From positions 186,001 to 250,000 of the forward strand of contig NZ_VFIA01000006.1 in the NCBI RefSeq assembly GCF_014282275.1: a DNA stretch of 64,000 nucleotides, read 5' to 3'. This document shows, one piece after another, positions 41,339 through 49,845 of the stretch. The first letter of the stretch is position 1; every line of letters begins with the position of its first letter. A program made the position numbers and the translations under genes. Source of the DNA: Spirosoma utsteinense (GTDB lineage Bacteria > Bacteroidota > Bacteroidia > Cytophagales > Spirosomataceae). The notes below the pieces were generated by a model, which worked only from the letters and a program-made list of their open reading frames with translations, did not search any database and was not told where the DNA came from.

Positions 41339-42901
41339 CTATGTTATCTCTTTTACTTTGTCGGCCATTAGCCGCACGTAAACCCCGTTTGTCCAGCCGA
41401 AGCCGTCCTGATTGGCGTATTCGCCCCCGCCGGTCGTTAGGGACGCATCGACGACATTATACTTCTCCATCATTTTTCCCGTCGCTTTGAACACGTTGTC
41501 GTTGAGTACCAGCCAGCGATCACGACCCAGACAGGCCGTTTCGGTGAAGCCATAGTTGGTCAAACCCTGGTAAACGATCCACTGCAAAGGAGCCCATCCG
41601 TTGGGCCAGTCCCACTGTTCGCTGCTTTGCTGAAGGGTTGTTACCCAACCACCCGGCTGCAAAAAGTCGGCTTTGAGCCGCTCGTGAATGCGAGCGGCCT
41701 GCCGGGGCGTAGCGAGGTTGACGAACAGCGGAAACACGCCCGCTAAAGTCAGCATGGGCGTTTGCTGATTGGCCACCGCATCGAAGTCGTGGAAGAAACC
41801 GGTCTCGTCATTCCAGAACGTTGTCTGGATCTGCTGGGCGCGCACGGTAGCCAGGGTACTGTACCAGTTTGCTTCTCTGGTCATGCCGGCCTGCGCGCAG
41901 GCATCGCGGAGGGTGGTTTCCAGGTGATAGAGCAGGCAGTTCAGATCGACAGGTACAATGTCGATCGTGTGGATGGTGGCCATCGTCTGCTGGTCGCTAA
42001 ACCAGCGGCTGCTAAAGTCCCAGCCCGATTCGCAGGCTGCCCGGATATTGGTATAGAGCGTCTCGGGCGTGATACCCAGGGGATCGGTCTTTTCGGTCAG
42101 CTCAATTTCCTGGCGGTAGGCTTCGGGCCGGGGTGTAGGCGTGTCGTCCCAGTACCGGTTGAGTTGCCCGCCTGCCGGTAATTGTACCATGCGCTGAACA
42201 AATCGCTTTTCGCTGGTCAGCTCATTGGCTCCTTTGTGCCAGAATTTAAACTCCCGCTGTAATTGAGGTAGATAATCGACCAACACACTGGATTTTTCCT
42301 GTGAGGTTCCGTTGCTATCTGCCAGCAAGTTCACCATCAACCCGAAGAAGGGTGGCTGCGACCGGCTCAGGAAATACGTTCGGTTACCGTTGGGGATAAA
42401 CCCGAACTTGTCGATCAGGTGGGCAAAGTTTTCGACCATGCCCCGGATCAGGTCAATGTGGCTTGGGTCTGTCTTGCCGGACTCGGCCAGGCCCAGCATG
42501 GTGAAATAAGTGTCCCAGTAAAAGATCTCTCTGAACCGCCCGCCCGGCACGACGTATCGATGGGGTAGCGGCACCCGTGAATCATAGTCGTCCGGCTTGC
42601 TGTCGGCAGCTCGCGTGAGCCAGTCCCAGAGCCGGTCGATGTGTTCAGAGGTGCTGACGGATGTATCACTGACATAGTCTGAACCGGCCGCCGTAGGAAA
42701 GGTGAAATGCTCCCGTACGAACGCCATCAGATCGAAGTCGGGGCTGGCATTTTTCGCTTCGTACAAAGCTAGCAAAGCCGCCGGCTCCTGTTTCGGTACG
42801 CAGTCTACAAAAGTTTTGGAATCGGCAAAAATGCCGCTCAGTTGTACGTCGTCAAACAAATCCCCCAGAAGCTCGTCAGGAGAAGGTGGTGTACTAAGCA
42901 T
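41339..42901 (-). CDS. Alpha,alpha-trehalase (GH37), cytosolic type
   Basis: 520 residues without a signal peptide, so resembling cytosolic TreF rather than periplasmic TreA. Hydrolyses trehalose to two glucose. The family signatures are PGGRFREIFYWDTYF (signature 1) and QWDWPNGWAPLQW (signature 2). SRWFSDQQTMATIHTIDIVP, ANWYSTLATVRAQQIQTTFW and MMEKYNVVDASLTTGGGEYA also belong to the (alpha/alpha)6 barrel. Catalytic Asp and Glu are inferred by position. No trehalose synthesis or transport genes are adjacent. The role may be osmoprotectant recycling. Confidence 0.93.
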   Translation of the reverse strand: MLSTPPSPDELLGDLFDDVQLSGIFADSKTFVDCVPKQEPAALLALYEAKNASPDFDLMAFVREHFTFPTAAGSDYVSDTSVSTSEHIDRLWDWLTRAADSKPDDYDSRVPLPHRYVVPGGRFREIFYWDTYFTMLGLAESGKTDPSHIDLIRGMVENFAHLIDKFGFIPNGNRTYFLSRSQPPFFGLMVNLLADSNGTSQEKSSVLVDYLPQLQREFKFWHKGANELTSEKRFVQRMVQLPAGGQLNRYWDDTPTPRPEAYRQEIELTEKTDPLGITPETLYTNIRAACESGWDFSSRWFSDQQTMATIHTIDIVPVDLNCLLYHLETTLRDACAQAGMTREANWYSTLATVRAQQIQTTFWNDETGFFHDFDAVANQQTPMLTLAGVFPLFVNLATPRQAARIHERLKADFLQPGGWVTTLQQSSEQWDWPNGWAPLQWIVYQGLTNYGFTETACLGRDRWLVLNDNVFKATGKMMEKYNVVDASLTTGGGEYANQDGFGWTNGVYVRLMADKVKEIT

Positions 42902-43044
42902 AGTTTAATTAAACAGATTCGCAGCCATTCGTACTACAAAGGACGACAAATGCCCACGAACGGCAATAACCACGTGGCATCGATGTGGGAATGAAGCTGC
43001 CAGACAGCGCCCGCCAGTAAGCCTGCCTTAACCCGCATCCTGTC

Positions 43045-44634
43045 TCAGTTACTATGTCCCGGCCCCATCAATAACTGGCCGGGGCGCTGACCTGTGTGTT
43101 TGTTGTTCTCAATAACGGGAGTCCCGTTTACGAGTACCCATGAGATACCCGTCGTGTAAGCATGGGGCTGGTCATAGGTGGCACGGTCGGCAACGGGTTT
43201 CTCGTCGAACAGAACAATGTCGGCTGCGTAGCCAGGTCGCAGCAGACCGCGATCGGTTAGCCGGAATCGCTGGGCTGGCAAGGACGTCATCCGCCGGACC
43301 GCTTCTTCCAGAGAAATGATATGTCGTTCGCGTACATACCGGCCCAGCACGCGCGCGTTGGTGCCATAGGCGCGCGGATGCGGCATGCCTGACCCTGGCG
43401 TGGCCACACCCGCATCCGAAGCGATCATGGTGTTTGGGTACCGCAGAATGGTTTCAACGTCTGTTTCTGACATGGTGTGGTAAACCATCTGAACCCGACC
43501 CATAGTGGCCCGCTCCATGAGTTCCATCACCAGGTCCGCTTCGGTAGCCGCCGAGTTCTTTCGCCCCAGTTTATGATTGATGGCGCTGATGCTCATACCA
43601 TTGAAGGTGGAATCGGGTTTGTAGTTGGCAACAACGGCGTACTCATAATTTTTGCGCTGGTTCTTCTTCAATCCGTCCAGCATCTCGCTTCTGATTTTGG
43701 CGTGAGTCGCCGGGTCACGAAAACGGGCCCGTACGGCCGAGTCGCCATCGGCCAATGCCCAGGAGGGAACGATACTGGCCAGCGACGTGCTGGAAGCCGT
43801 GTAGGGATACTGGTCTATGGTTACGTCGAGCCCTTCCCGACGGGCCGCTTCGACCAGCTCGATGGTCTCGGTGCTTTTCCCCCAAAGGGGTTTGCTGGCT
43901 ATTTTAAAGTGAGATATCTCGACGGGTATTTTAGCCTCACGGCTAATCAGAATAGCTTCTTCAATGGCCTGCTTAACGTTTTGGCCCTCGTTGCGGATGT
44001 GCGACGCGTAAACCCCACCATACCGCGAAGCCATCTTTGCCAGGTTCACGACCTCGGGTGTCCGGGCGTAGGTGCCGGGGGTGTAAATCAAGCCGGTAGA
44101 CAGTCCCACGGCCCCATCTTTCATGGCCTGCTCCACAAGCGCTTCCATGGCTTCCTGTTCGGTGGCGGTCGGCTCCCGAAAAACCAGTTTCATGACCTTC
44201 ATCCGCACCGTGTTATGGCCGATCAACGAACCCACGTTTACCGAAATGCCCTGTAACCGAAGGGAATCGAAATAGGAACGAAGGTTGGCGCTCGATCCGC
44301 CACAATTACCCGTAATCATGGTTGTAACACCGTCGTGGATAAAGTTAGGTGCTCCGGGCTGCGCTTCCAGACTACCTTCTACATGTGTATGAACGTCGAT
44401 AAAACCGGGGGCAACTATAAGGCCGGTCGCATCGATGGTGCGTTTGGCATTCGTAGCATCCACCACTCCCACGCTGACAACACGCCCATTCTGCACGGCT
44501 ACATCGGCGTACACCCAGGGGTTCCCCGTTCCATCGACCACGCGGCCATTTTTAATGACAAGGTCGTAGGGTTGAGCCCCGGTCAAAAAAGGAACGAACA
44601 GATAAAAACACAGCGCAAGGAAACGGTAATGCAT
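43045..44634 (-). CDS. Exported D-aminoacylase / N-acyl-D-amino-acid deacylase-like amidohydrolase
   Basis: 529 residues with a signal peptide (1-20, ending LTGAQ). Amidohydrolase fold: YDLVIKNGRVVDGTGNPWVY is the N-terminal beta-sandwich, and VAPGFIDVHTHVEGSLEAQP contains the metal-binding HxH. TTMITGNCGGSS, GAVGLSTGLIYTPGTYARTP, YASHIRNEGQNV and VEISHFKI match the D-aminoacylase subgroup, including its Cys and metal-site His. SDAGVATPGSGMPHPRAYGT carries the catalytic Asp. It probably releases D-amino acids from N-acyl forms in the periplasm, for example from peptidoglycan fragments. Divergent from the M1 peptidase. Confidence 0.88.
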   Translation of the reverse strand: MHYRFLALCFYLFVPFLTGAQPYDLVIKNGRVVDGTGNPWVYADVAVQNGRVVSVGVVDATNAKRTIDATGLIVAPGFIDVHTHVEGSLEAQPGAPNFIHDGVTTMITGNCGGSSANLRSYFDSLRLQGISVNVGSLIGHNTVRMKVMKLVFREPTATEQEAMEALVEQAMKDGAVGLSTGLIYTPGTYARTPEVVNLAKMASRYGGVYASHIRNEGQNVKQAIEEAILISREAKIPVEISHFKIASKPLWGKSTETIELVEAARREGLDVTIDQYPYTASSTSLASIVPSWALADGDSAVRARFRDPATHAKIRSEMLDGLKKNQRKNYEYAVVANYKPDSTFNGMSISAINHKLGRKNSAATEADLVMELMERATMGRVQMVYHTMSETDVETILRYPNTMIASDAGVATPGSGMPHPRAYGTNARVLGRYVRERHIISLEEAVRRMTSLPAQRFRLTDRGLLRPGYAADIVLFDEKPVADRATYDQPHAYTTGISWVLVNGTPVIENNKHTGQRPGQLLMGPGHSN

Positions 44635-44765
44635 GAGGTCAGGCGAGCAGGTTTTCCGGAATCAGTTTCTTTCTCAATATGGCGCTTTTTTGTCTGAATC
44701 CAGTATTGACGGTGAGCCGATCCTATAGCCGCAAAAACAGGGGCGGTCTATACTGACATAATTCA

Positions 44766-44773
44766 TACATTTG
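44766..44773 (+). promoter_or_regulatory. -7 element upstream of the M1 peptidase
   Basis: TACATTTG matches TAnnTTTG; the transcript leader would be about 90 nt to the ATG at 44872. No -33 TTG is seen at the usual distance. Confidence 0.4.
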
Positions 44774-44871
44774 ATCGATAACCGTAGCCAGCCAGCACGT
44801 GACTCTATTTCTGCCACGCGCTGAAAACCAGATACTCGTTTACCATCATGCATTTCATACCTCGACTGCGC

Positions 44872-46836
44872 ATGAAACAACTTTCGCTTCTTCTGCTCCT
44901 GTTGGGTACCGCGGGTTTCAGCCGTGCCCAGTCAGCGAAGCCCCTTTTTGTGCCACCATTGAGCCCGCGTCTGGCTAATTACACCATCGACGTGTCGCTC
45001 GACCCGGTTACCAAAAAACTTACCGGTCGCGAGACGCTGACCTGGCGTAACCCATCCAGCGATGTTGTTCGGGAGCTACAGTTTCACCTGTATCTGAATG
45101 CGTTTCGCAATGAACAATCAACATTCATGCGTGAGTCGGGTGGGCAATTGCGGGGCAATGAAATTGAGCGTAACGGTAAAGACAACTATGGCTCCATCGA
45201 GATTACGTCGATGAAAAGGCGGGGTAACGCAGCGGGTGGTTCGGAAGCGCTGGCTTACCAGTTTTTTCAACCCGACGATACCAACCGGGACGATCGTACG
45301 GTGATTCGGGTGCCGCTCGGTAAGCCGGTCGGGCCGGGGGAGACGATCGTGCTCGATATTGCCTTCAAGGCGAAACTGCCTAAGATATTTGCCCGGACGG
45401 GGTTCAGCCGCGACTACTTTCTGGTGGGTCAGTGGTTCCCGAAAATTGGCGTGTATGAGCCGGCCGGCACCCGGTATGCGACCACCGGACAGTGGAACTG
45501 CCATCAGTTTCATGCTAATTCTGAGTTTTATGCCGACTATGGTACGTATGATGTTGGAATTACGACACCAACCGAATACTGGGTTGGTGCGACGGGGTTG
45601 ATGACCGGCGAGAAGCGCGGGCCCAATAATACCAAGACCACCCGCTGGCATGCCGAAGACGTTGTGGATTTCGCCTGGACAGCATCGCCCCATTTTCAGG
45701 TCGTTACCGGTAGGTGGAAACGGCCGTCCGGGGGTGCGGTCAACATCGAACTGCTGATGCAGCCGGAGCACGCTCAGCAGGCACAGCGGCATATGGACGC
45801 GGTTATAGCGGCTCTTGCCTATTTCCATAAACACCTTGGCCCTTATCCGTTTCCTAACCTAACCGTGGTCGATCCGCCCCTGCACGCCAGTGGATCGGCG
45901 GGCATGGAATACCCAACCTTCATCACGGCCGGAACAGCCTGGTTCGTACCTGACGGTGCGCGATTCCCGGAACTGGTGACGGTGCATGAGTTTGGGCATC
46001 AATATTTCATGCAATTACTGGCCAGTAATGAATTTGAAGAAGCGTGGCTCGACGAGGGCTTCAACCAGTATTACGAAGGGCGCATTATGGATGACTGGTA
46101 CGGCCCCCGGTCGTCGCAGTTCGACTTGTTTGGCTTCAAAATGGGCGATCTGGAAAGCTCACGCGACCAGTATGTCCACCAGGATAACCCCGCCATTGGT
46201 TCGTCCTTTGGCAACACCTGGCAACTGCCCGAAGACCAGTATGGCGTGTTGACCTACGCCAAGACGGCCACCTGGCTGCGCACACTGGAAGGGCTGGTAG
46301 GCAGGCGGGTGATGGATGAGATCATGCAGACGTATTTCATCCGGTGGCGATTCAAACACCCCAATGCGAACAGTTTCATTGCTATTGTGAATGAGATTGT
46401 ACCCCGGCGGCTTGGTGCCAAATACGGCCCCGACATGAACTGGTTTTTCGATCAGGCGCTCTATGGCGACAAGGTCGTTGACTACCAGCTGTCGGCCATC
46501 AAAAACAACCGTAAAAATGGCCGTGGGCAATCAACGGTCACTGTTCAGCGAAAGGCCGACGGACAGATGCCGGTCGATGTGCTGGTTCATTTCGAGAACG
46601 GGAAGGAGCGGATGATGTTCTGGGATGGCAAAGACCGGCAGCGAACCTTTACGTTCAACGAAAAGTCGGATGTTGTCTGGGCCTACGTCGATCCAAAGCA
46701 AAAAATCTACATGGATACCAATCTGAATAATAATAGCCTGACACTCCAGCCATCGTCGGCGCCCGCGGCTAAATTCGCCATGAAGTTCCTGTTTTGGGTC
46801 GAGAACTGGATGCAGTGGCTGGCCTGGCTGGCGTAG
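44872..46836 (+). CDS. Exported M1-family zinc metallopeptidase
   Basis: 654 residues from the ATG at 44872, which begins a clean signal peptide (MKQLSLLLLLLGTAGFSRAQ); an ATG at 44848 would add eight residues. The M1 fold has the N-terminal beta-saddle (ANYTIDVSLDPVTKKLTGRE) and the substrate motif variant GSAGMEYPTFITA instead of GAMEN. The zinc site HEFGH (H372, E373, H376) is followed by E395 at the standard 18-residue spacing (NEFEEAWLDEGFNQYYE). The C-terminus ends in a hydrophobic stretch (MKFLFWVENWMQWLAWLA) that may contact the membrane. The role is degradation of peptides in the periplasm. Confidence 0.9.
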   Translation: MKQLSLLLLLLGTAGFSRAQSAKPLFVPPLSPRLANYTIDVSLDPVTKKLTGRETLTWRNPSSDVVRELQFHLYLNAFRNEQSTFMRESGGQLRGNEIERNGKDNYGSIEITSMKRRGNAAGGSEALAYQFFQPDDTNRDDRTVIRVPLGKPVGPGETIVLDIAFKAKLPKIFARTGFSRDYFLVGQWFPKIGVYEPAGTRYATTGQWNCHQFHANSEFYADYGTYDVGITTPTEYWVGATGLMTGEKRGPNNTKTTRWHAEDVVDFAWTASPHFQVVTGRWKRPSGGAVNIELLMQPEHAQQAQRHMDAVIAALAYFHKHLGPYPFPNLTVVDPPLHASGSAGMEYPTFITAGTAWFVPDGARFPELVTVHEFGHQYFMQLLASNEFEEAWLDEGFNQYYEGRIMDDWYGPRSSQFDLFGFKMGDLESSRDQYVHQDNPAIGSSFGNTWQLPEDQYGVLTYAKTATWLRTLEGLVGRRVMDEIMQTYFIRWRFKHPNANSFIAIVNEIVPRRLGAKYGPDMNWFFDQALYGDKVVDYQLSAIKNNRKNGRGQSTVTVQRKADGQMPVDVLVHFENGKERMMFWDGKDRQRTFTFNEKSDVVWAYVDPKQKIYMDTNLNNNSLTLQPSSAPAAKFAMKFLFWVENWMQWLAWLA

Positions 46837-46857
46837 GCATAACCGCCGTTGTATGCC

Positions 46858-46888
46858 GTGGTGTGACACCACAGACAGGAGCTGTCAC
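46858..46888. repeat. Palindrome and left copy of a 14-bp direct repeat
   Basis: GTGGTGT-G-ACACCAC (46858-46872) is a perfect palindrome. It overlaps TGACACCACAGACA (46864-46877), which recurs at 47362-47375. TGTGACA and TGTCACA near 46862-46888 can also pair. Confidence 0.6.
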
Positions 46889-46944
46889 AATTAACAAAAT
46901 CCAACTGTTGGTAATTGAGGAGGGTCTATTGTCAAAAAGAGCCC

Positions 46945-47325
46945 GTGAAAAACTCAACTATTTACATCTATATATTGATTATTAGTGCTATTTCCTGCAC
47001 GAAACCGGACGAGGTAGTGGTTAAACCCATTCCTGATTTAGGGCCAGTTTACGAAGTTCAGGGAACGCTTTCTGATTATGCCGCCGTTGATGGTTGTGGT
47101 TTGCGGCTTTCCATCGAACAGGATTCTGTAACTACCAATGAGTACGGCATTAGTGATCAGTCAGCCCCATTGATACAAAAGTATGTTACGTATACGAACG
47201 CAGTGGCTCATTTGAAAGCAACAGTTCGTTTTCAGCATACGGGTCAAACAAAAAAAGTGTTATGTGGATTTTCTGGTTTAAAACCGTTTAAGGAAGTCGT
47301 TCTATTATCCATTCATCCTCAATAG
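46945..47325 (+). CDS. AT-rich orphan lipoprotein
   Basis: 126 residues from the GTG at 46945, chosen because it gives a normal lipoprotein signal (KNSTIYIYILIISAISC, Cys18 after ISAIS). An in-frame TTG at 46915 is the alternative. The mature domain (VYEVQGTLSDYAAVDGCGLR to KPFKEVVLLSIHPQ) is beta-rich and not recognised. Base composition and codon use are more A/T-rich than in the neighbours, which suggests recent acquisition. A 14-bp direct repeat, TGACACCACAGACA, stands on both sides (46864 and 47362). It separates the M1 peptidase from nuoC. Confidence 0.65.
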   Translation: MKNSTIYIYILIISAISCTKPDEVVVKPIPDLGPVYEVQGTLSDYAAVDGCGLRLSIEQDSVTTNEYGISDQSAPLIQKYVTYTNAVAHLKATVRFQHTGQTKKVLCGFSGLKPFKEVVLLSIHPQ

Positions 47326-47347
47326 TGTTACCCAGTACCGCACGCTG

Positions 47348-47375
47348 TCAGGTTCTCAGCCTGACACCACAGACA
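47348..47375. repeat. Hairpin and right copy of the 14-bp direct repeat
   Basis: TGTCAGG and CCTGACA form a stem around 47346-47366, followed by the second copy of TGACACCACAGACA (47362-47375), 14 bp before the nuoC ATG. Confidence 0.6.
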
Positions 47376-47388
47376 CACGAAACGACCA

Positions 47389-47883
47389 ATGACTTTCTCT
47401 GAACTAACCGACCTGCTGGCTACTCAATTTGGCGCTGACGTACTCGTAGCCAACACCACAAATCCACAACCCTATCTTACTATTCCTGCTGACCGGCTTG
47501 TTGAGATCTGTCAGTTCCTGCGCGACGACGAGCGGGTGTTTTTCGATTTGCTGGCTTGTGTAACAGCGATCGATAATGGAGTCGACGCCGGTACAATGGA
47601 GGTTGTATATAATCTTACGTCGATCCCTTACGAGCATAATCTGATGCTCAAACTACTCGTGCCGCGTGGTCCCGGCGGAAGCCGTTTACCAGCTGTACCG
47701 AGTGTGGCACACATCTGGCGCACCGCCGACTGGCACGAGCGCGAGGCTTTCGACCTGATGGGCATCAATTTTACCGGCCACCCCGACCTGCGCCGGATCT
47801 TGCTGCCTACCGACTGGAAGGGGCACCCGCTACGCCGGGACTACCAGGAAGACGAACAATATCATGGAATAAAGACAAAATGA
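47389..47883 (+). CDS. nuoC: NADH-quinone oxidoreductase subunit C
   Basis: 164 residues of the 30-kDa complex I subunit, which belongs to the peripheral arm of respiratory complex I. Signature blocks are VFFDLLACVTAIDNGVDAGT, VVYNLTSIPYEHNLMLKLLV and, diagnostically, WHEREAFDLMGINFTGHPDL with RRILLPTDWKGHPLRRDYQE. It is not flanked by nuoB, nuoD or other complex I genes within this window, which is unusual; the rest of the complex must be elsewhere. A gene for an unrelated thioredoxin-fold protein follows after 120 bp. Confidence 0.93.
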   Translation: MTFSELTDLLATQFGADVLVANTTNPQPYLTIPADRLVEICQFLRDDERVFFDLLACVTAIDNGVDAGTMEVVYNLTSIPYEHNLMLKLLVPRGPGGSRLPAVPSVAHIWRTADWHEREAFDLMGINFTGHPDLRRILLPTDWKGHPLRRDYQEDEQYHGIKTK

Positions 47884-47948
47884 GGGTCATGTGGGTTGGT
47901 AGATAGCAGGTATAGGCCGGGTCTTGTCCGTTCCGCAGAATGAAGTCG

Positions 47949-47955
47949 TACTTTG
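47949..47955 (+). promoter_or_regulatory. Weak -7 element upstream of the thioredoxin-fold gene
   Basis: TACTTTG lies 22 bp after a TTG at 47924-47926 and 48 bp before the ATG at 48004. It is one base short of the consensus. Confidence 0.3.
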
Positions 47956-48003
47956 CGCAGTCAACACTCTATATTTGACAATCTACATTCAACATTAGTT
48001 TTT

Positions 48004-49656
48004 ATGCAGTACAGCTGCGCACTACTTCTCTGTCTGCTCACATCGTCGCTATCCGTTGCCCAGACGGACTCTGTTATTGTGACGGGGCGCATCAAAAATC
48101 TGTCGGCCCGGCTCTATCGGGAGTCGCCAACTGTGCTTGTCAGCCGCAATAATGTTCTACAGGCCAGTCGTGAACTGGTCCGGCCAGCTCCGCTCAATGT
48201 CGACGGTACGTTTCGGGTGGCTATGCCGCTGATCTATCCGCAGGAAGAAATGTATTTTAACTACGGCCGTATCTCAACGGCTTTCCTGGCCGCACCAGGT
48301 ACGCTGACCATTGACCTGGATGCCGATTCGCTGTTTACTACGGCGGTTCCGTTTCGGTTTGGGGGCGTAAACGCACAGGTGAATAGTCAGTTTGCCCGCT
48401 ATAAAGCGTTGGAAGCGGCTATGCCCGCAAAGCCAAACAACGAAAAATTGTCTGAGCAGGTACGCTCCAAAGACGCCCCCGAAACTTACCGGACCGTATT
48501 GTCGACTTATCAGGGTGCTTTTCGGAATTTTGCGGCTGGTCAAACTGTCTTTCCGCTGGTAGGGCGCTGGATTCAATCGACAAATCGCTACATCGCGGCT
48601 GGGTTCGTTTACGACAAAGCTGTTGCTGACCTGACAAAGCTGCCGGTATCCCTGAACGATTCGCTTCGCCCGCCCGGTGATCGGTTACTGACCGCATCCC
48701 GGGCTGTAGCCATGAACCAGTTTGCCAGTTATGCATCGACCCGTGTTTCGATACCGCAGACCAGTTCGAGTGCGGGGCTAAGCGTTCGGTCGCTCTCTAC
48801 CTTGCTGCTGCGCTATGGCCGTAACCTGACCGACACGGAGCAAACCCGCCTTCGGGGGTATATGGAAAACGAAAATACCGCGCGAGGGTCAGATCTGCGG
48901 TTTTTTCAAAATCTGGTGAAGCGGAGCAGTGATACCATTCAGCGGCTGGCCACCTACGAAAACCTGATCCAGCGCAGTAAGGAGGAGTTCAATGAAGAGT
49001 CTGTAAACTACCTGACCGCTTACTGGCTGGCCAACTCGCTGCCTACGCTCACGCTCGATTTTGCCAAACTGCTCTACAGCTATGCCCGCCCACAAATTAC
49101 GGACCCGCAACTGGCTCAGTCGCTCGATGAACTATACCGGCTGGAAGTAGGCGACAGTGTCCGGGTTCAGGCTGCTTTAAAGACGCTACAGCAACAGTCG
49201 GGTAAAGCCAGCAGTGCCGAAATTTCGCCGGGGGTATTTGTCACCCGCAACCTGTCGGGCGAGGGTTCGGCCCTGTTCGATCAACTCATTGCGGCTAACC
49301 GGGGTAAAGTGATTTATGTATTGCTGACCTCGATATCGTCGGATGTGGAGCGCCAGGCAGCACTCGACGCGCAACGGTTGCGCCGTACCTACCGAAGCCG
49401 GGATTTCGCTCTGATTTATTTACCTGTCCTGGGGGGCGAATCTACGTTATGGGCTGAGTTCGCCACGAAGAACAACTTGCTGGGCGACCACCTCATGCTC
49501 TCCGAACCGCAGCTGAACGATGCCGCTCAACGACTACGGCCCGAAAATGAGATTACAGCTACCGTCATCAACCGGGTTGGAAAGATCGTAAAACGAAACG
49601 CGCCCTTGCCGGGCGCGTTCGAGGAGGTCAGGAAGGTAATCGAAAAGAATTTTTGA
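48004..49656 (+). CDS. Exported thioredoxin-fold protein lacking the CxxC motif
   Basis: 550 residues from the ATG at 48004, chosen because it opens a signal peptide (MQYSCALLLCLLTSSLSVAQ); the frame extends 17 codons upstream. The N-terminal domain (DSVIVTGRIKNLSARLYRES to DLDADSLFTTAVPFRFGG) looks like the DUF4369-type beta domain found in Bacteroidota TlpA-like proteins. A long helical middle follows. The C-terminal region GKVIYVLLTSISSDVERQAA has the strand-helix start of a thioredoxin fold, but the CxxC is replaced by SISS, so disulfide exchange is not expected. It may be a binding or scaffold relative of TlpA. No further family is claimed. Confidence 0.65.
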   Translation: MQYSCALLLCLLTSSLSVAQTDSVIVTGRIKNLSARLYRESPTVLVSRNNVLQASRELVRPAPLNVDGTFRVAMPLIYPQEEMYFNYGRISTAFLAAPGTLTIDLDADSLFTTAVPFRFGGVNAQVNSQFARYKALEAAMPAKPNNEKLSEQVRSKDAPETYRTVLSTYQGAFRNFAAGQTVFPLVGRWIQSTNRYIAAGFVYDKAVADLTKLPVSLNDSLRPPGDRLLTASRAVAMNQFASYASTRVSIPQTSSSAGLSVRSLSTLLLRYGRNLTDTEQTRLRGYMENENTARGSDLRFFQNLVKRSSDTIQRLATYENLIQRSKEEFNEESVNYLTAYWLANSLPTLTLDFAKLLYSYARPQITDPQLAQSLDELYRLEVGDSVRVQAALKTLQQQSGKASSAEISPGVFVTRNLSGEGSALFDQLIAANRGKVIYVLLTSISSDVERQAALDAQRLRRTYRSRDFALIYLPVLGGESTLWAEFATKNNLLGDHLMLSEPQLNDAAQRLRPENEITATVINRVGKIVKRNAPLPGAFEEVRKVIEKNF

Positions 49657-49666
49657 TGGTTTTGCC

Positions 49667-49837
49667 AACCCTGCCAGTGGTCGAAGACCCTGGTAGTGGT
49701 TGACAAAATGAGCGTTCGATCCGCTCAACCACTACCAGGGTCTATCACTACGACGTACTAATCAACCACTACCAGGGTCTTATCACTATGATGTTACCAC
49801 TCAACCACTACCAGGGTCTACGACCACTGGCAGGGTT
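49667..49837. repeat. 37-bp inverted repeat enclosing three direct repeats
   Basis: The outer arms (49667-49703 and 49801-49837) are complementary over 37 bp with one mismatch. The 19-bp unit TCAACCACTACCAGGGTCT occurs three times (49725, 49762, 49801), 37 and 39 bp apart, and its reverse complement lies in the left arm. The element fills most of the gap between convergent genes (stops at 49656 and 49846). Confidence 0.85.
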
Positions 49838-49845
49838 TCGGGCGC

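Noticed and set aside
43477-44256. Plus-strand frame of 259 codons inside the amidohydrolase gene
   Set aside because: It is antisense to a gene with full D-aminoacylase motifs, with no motif or upstream signal of its own.
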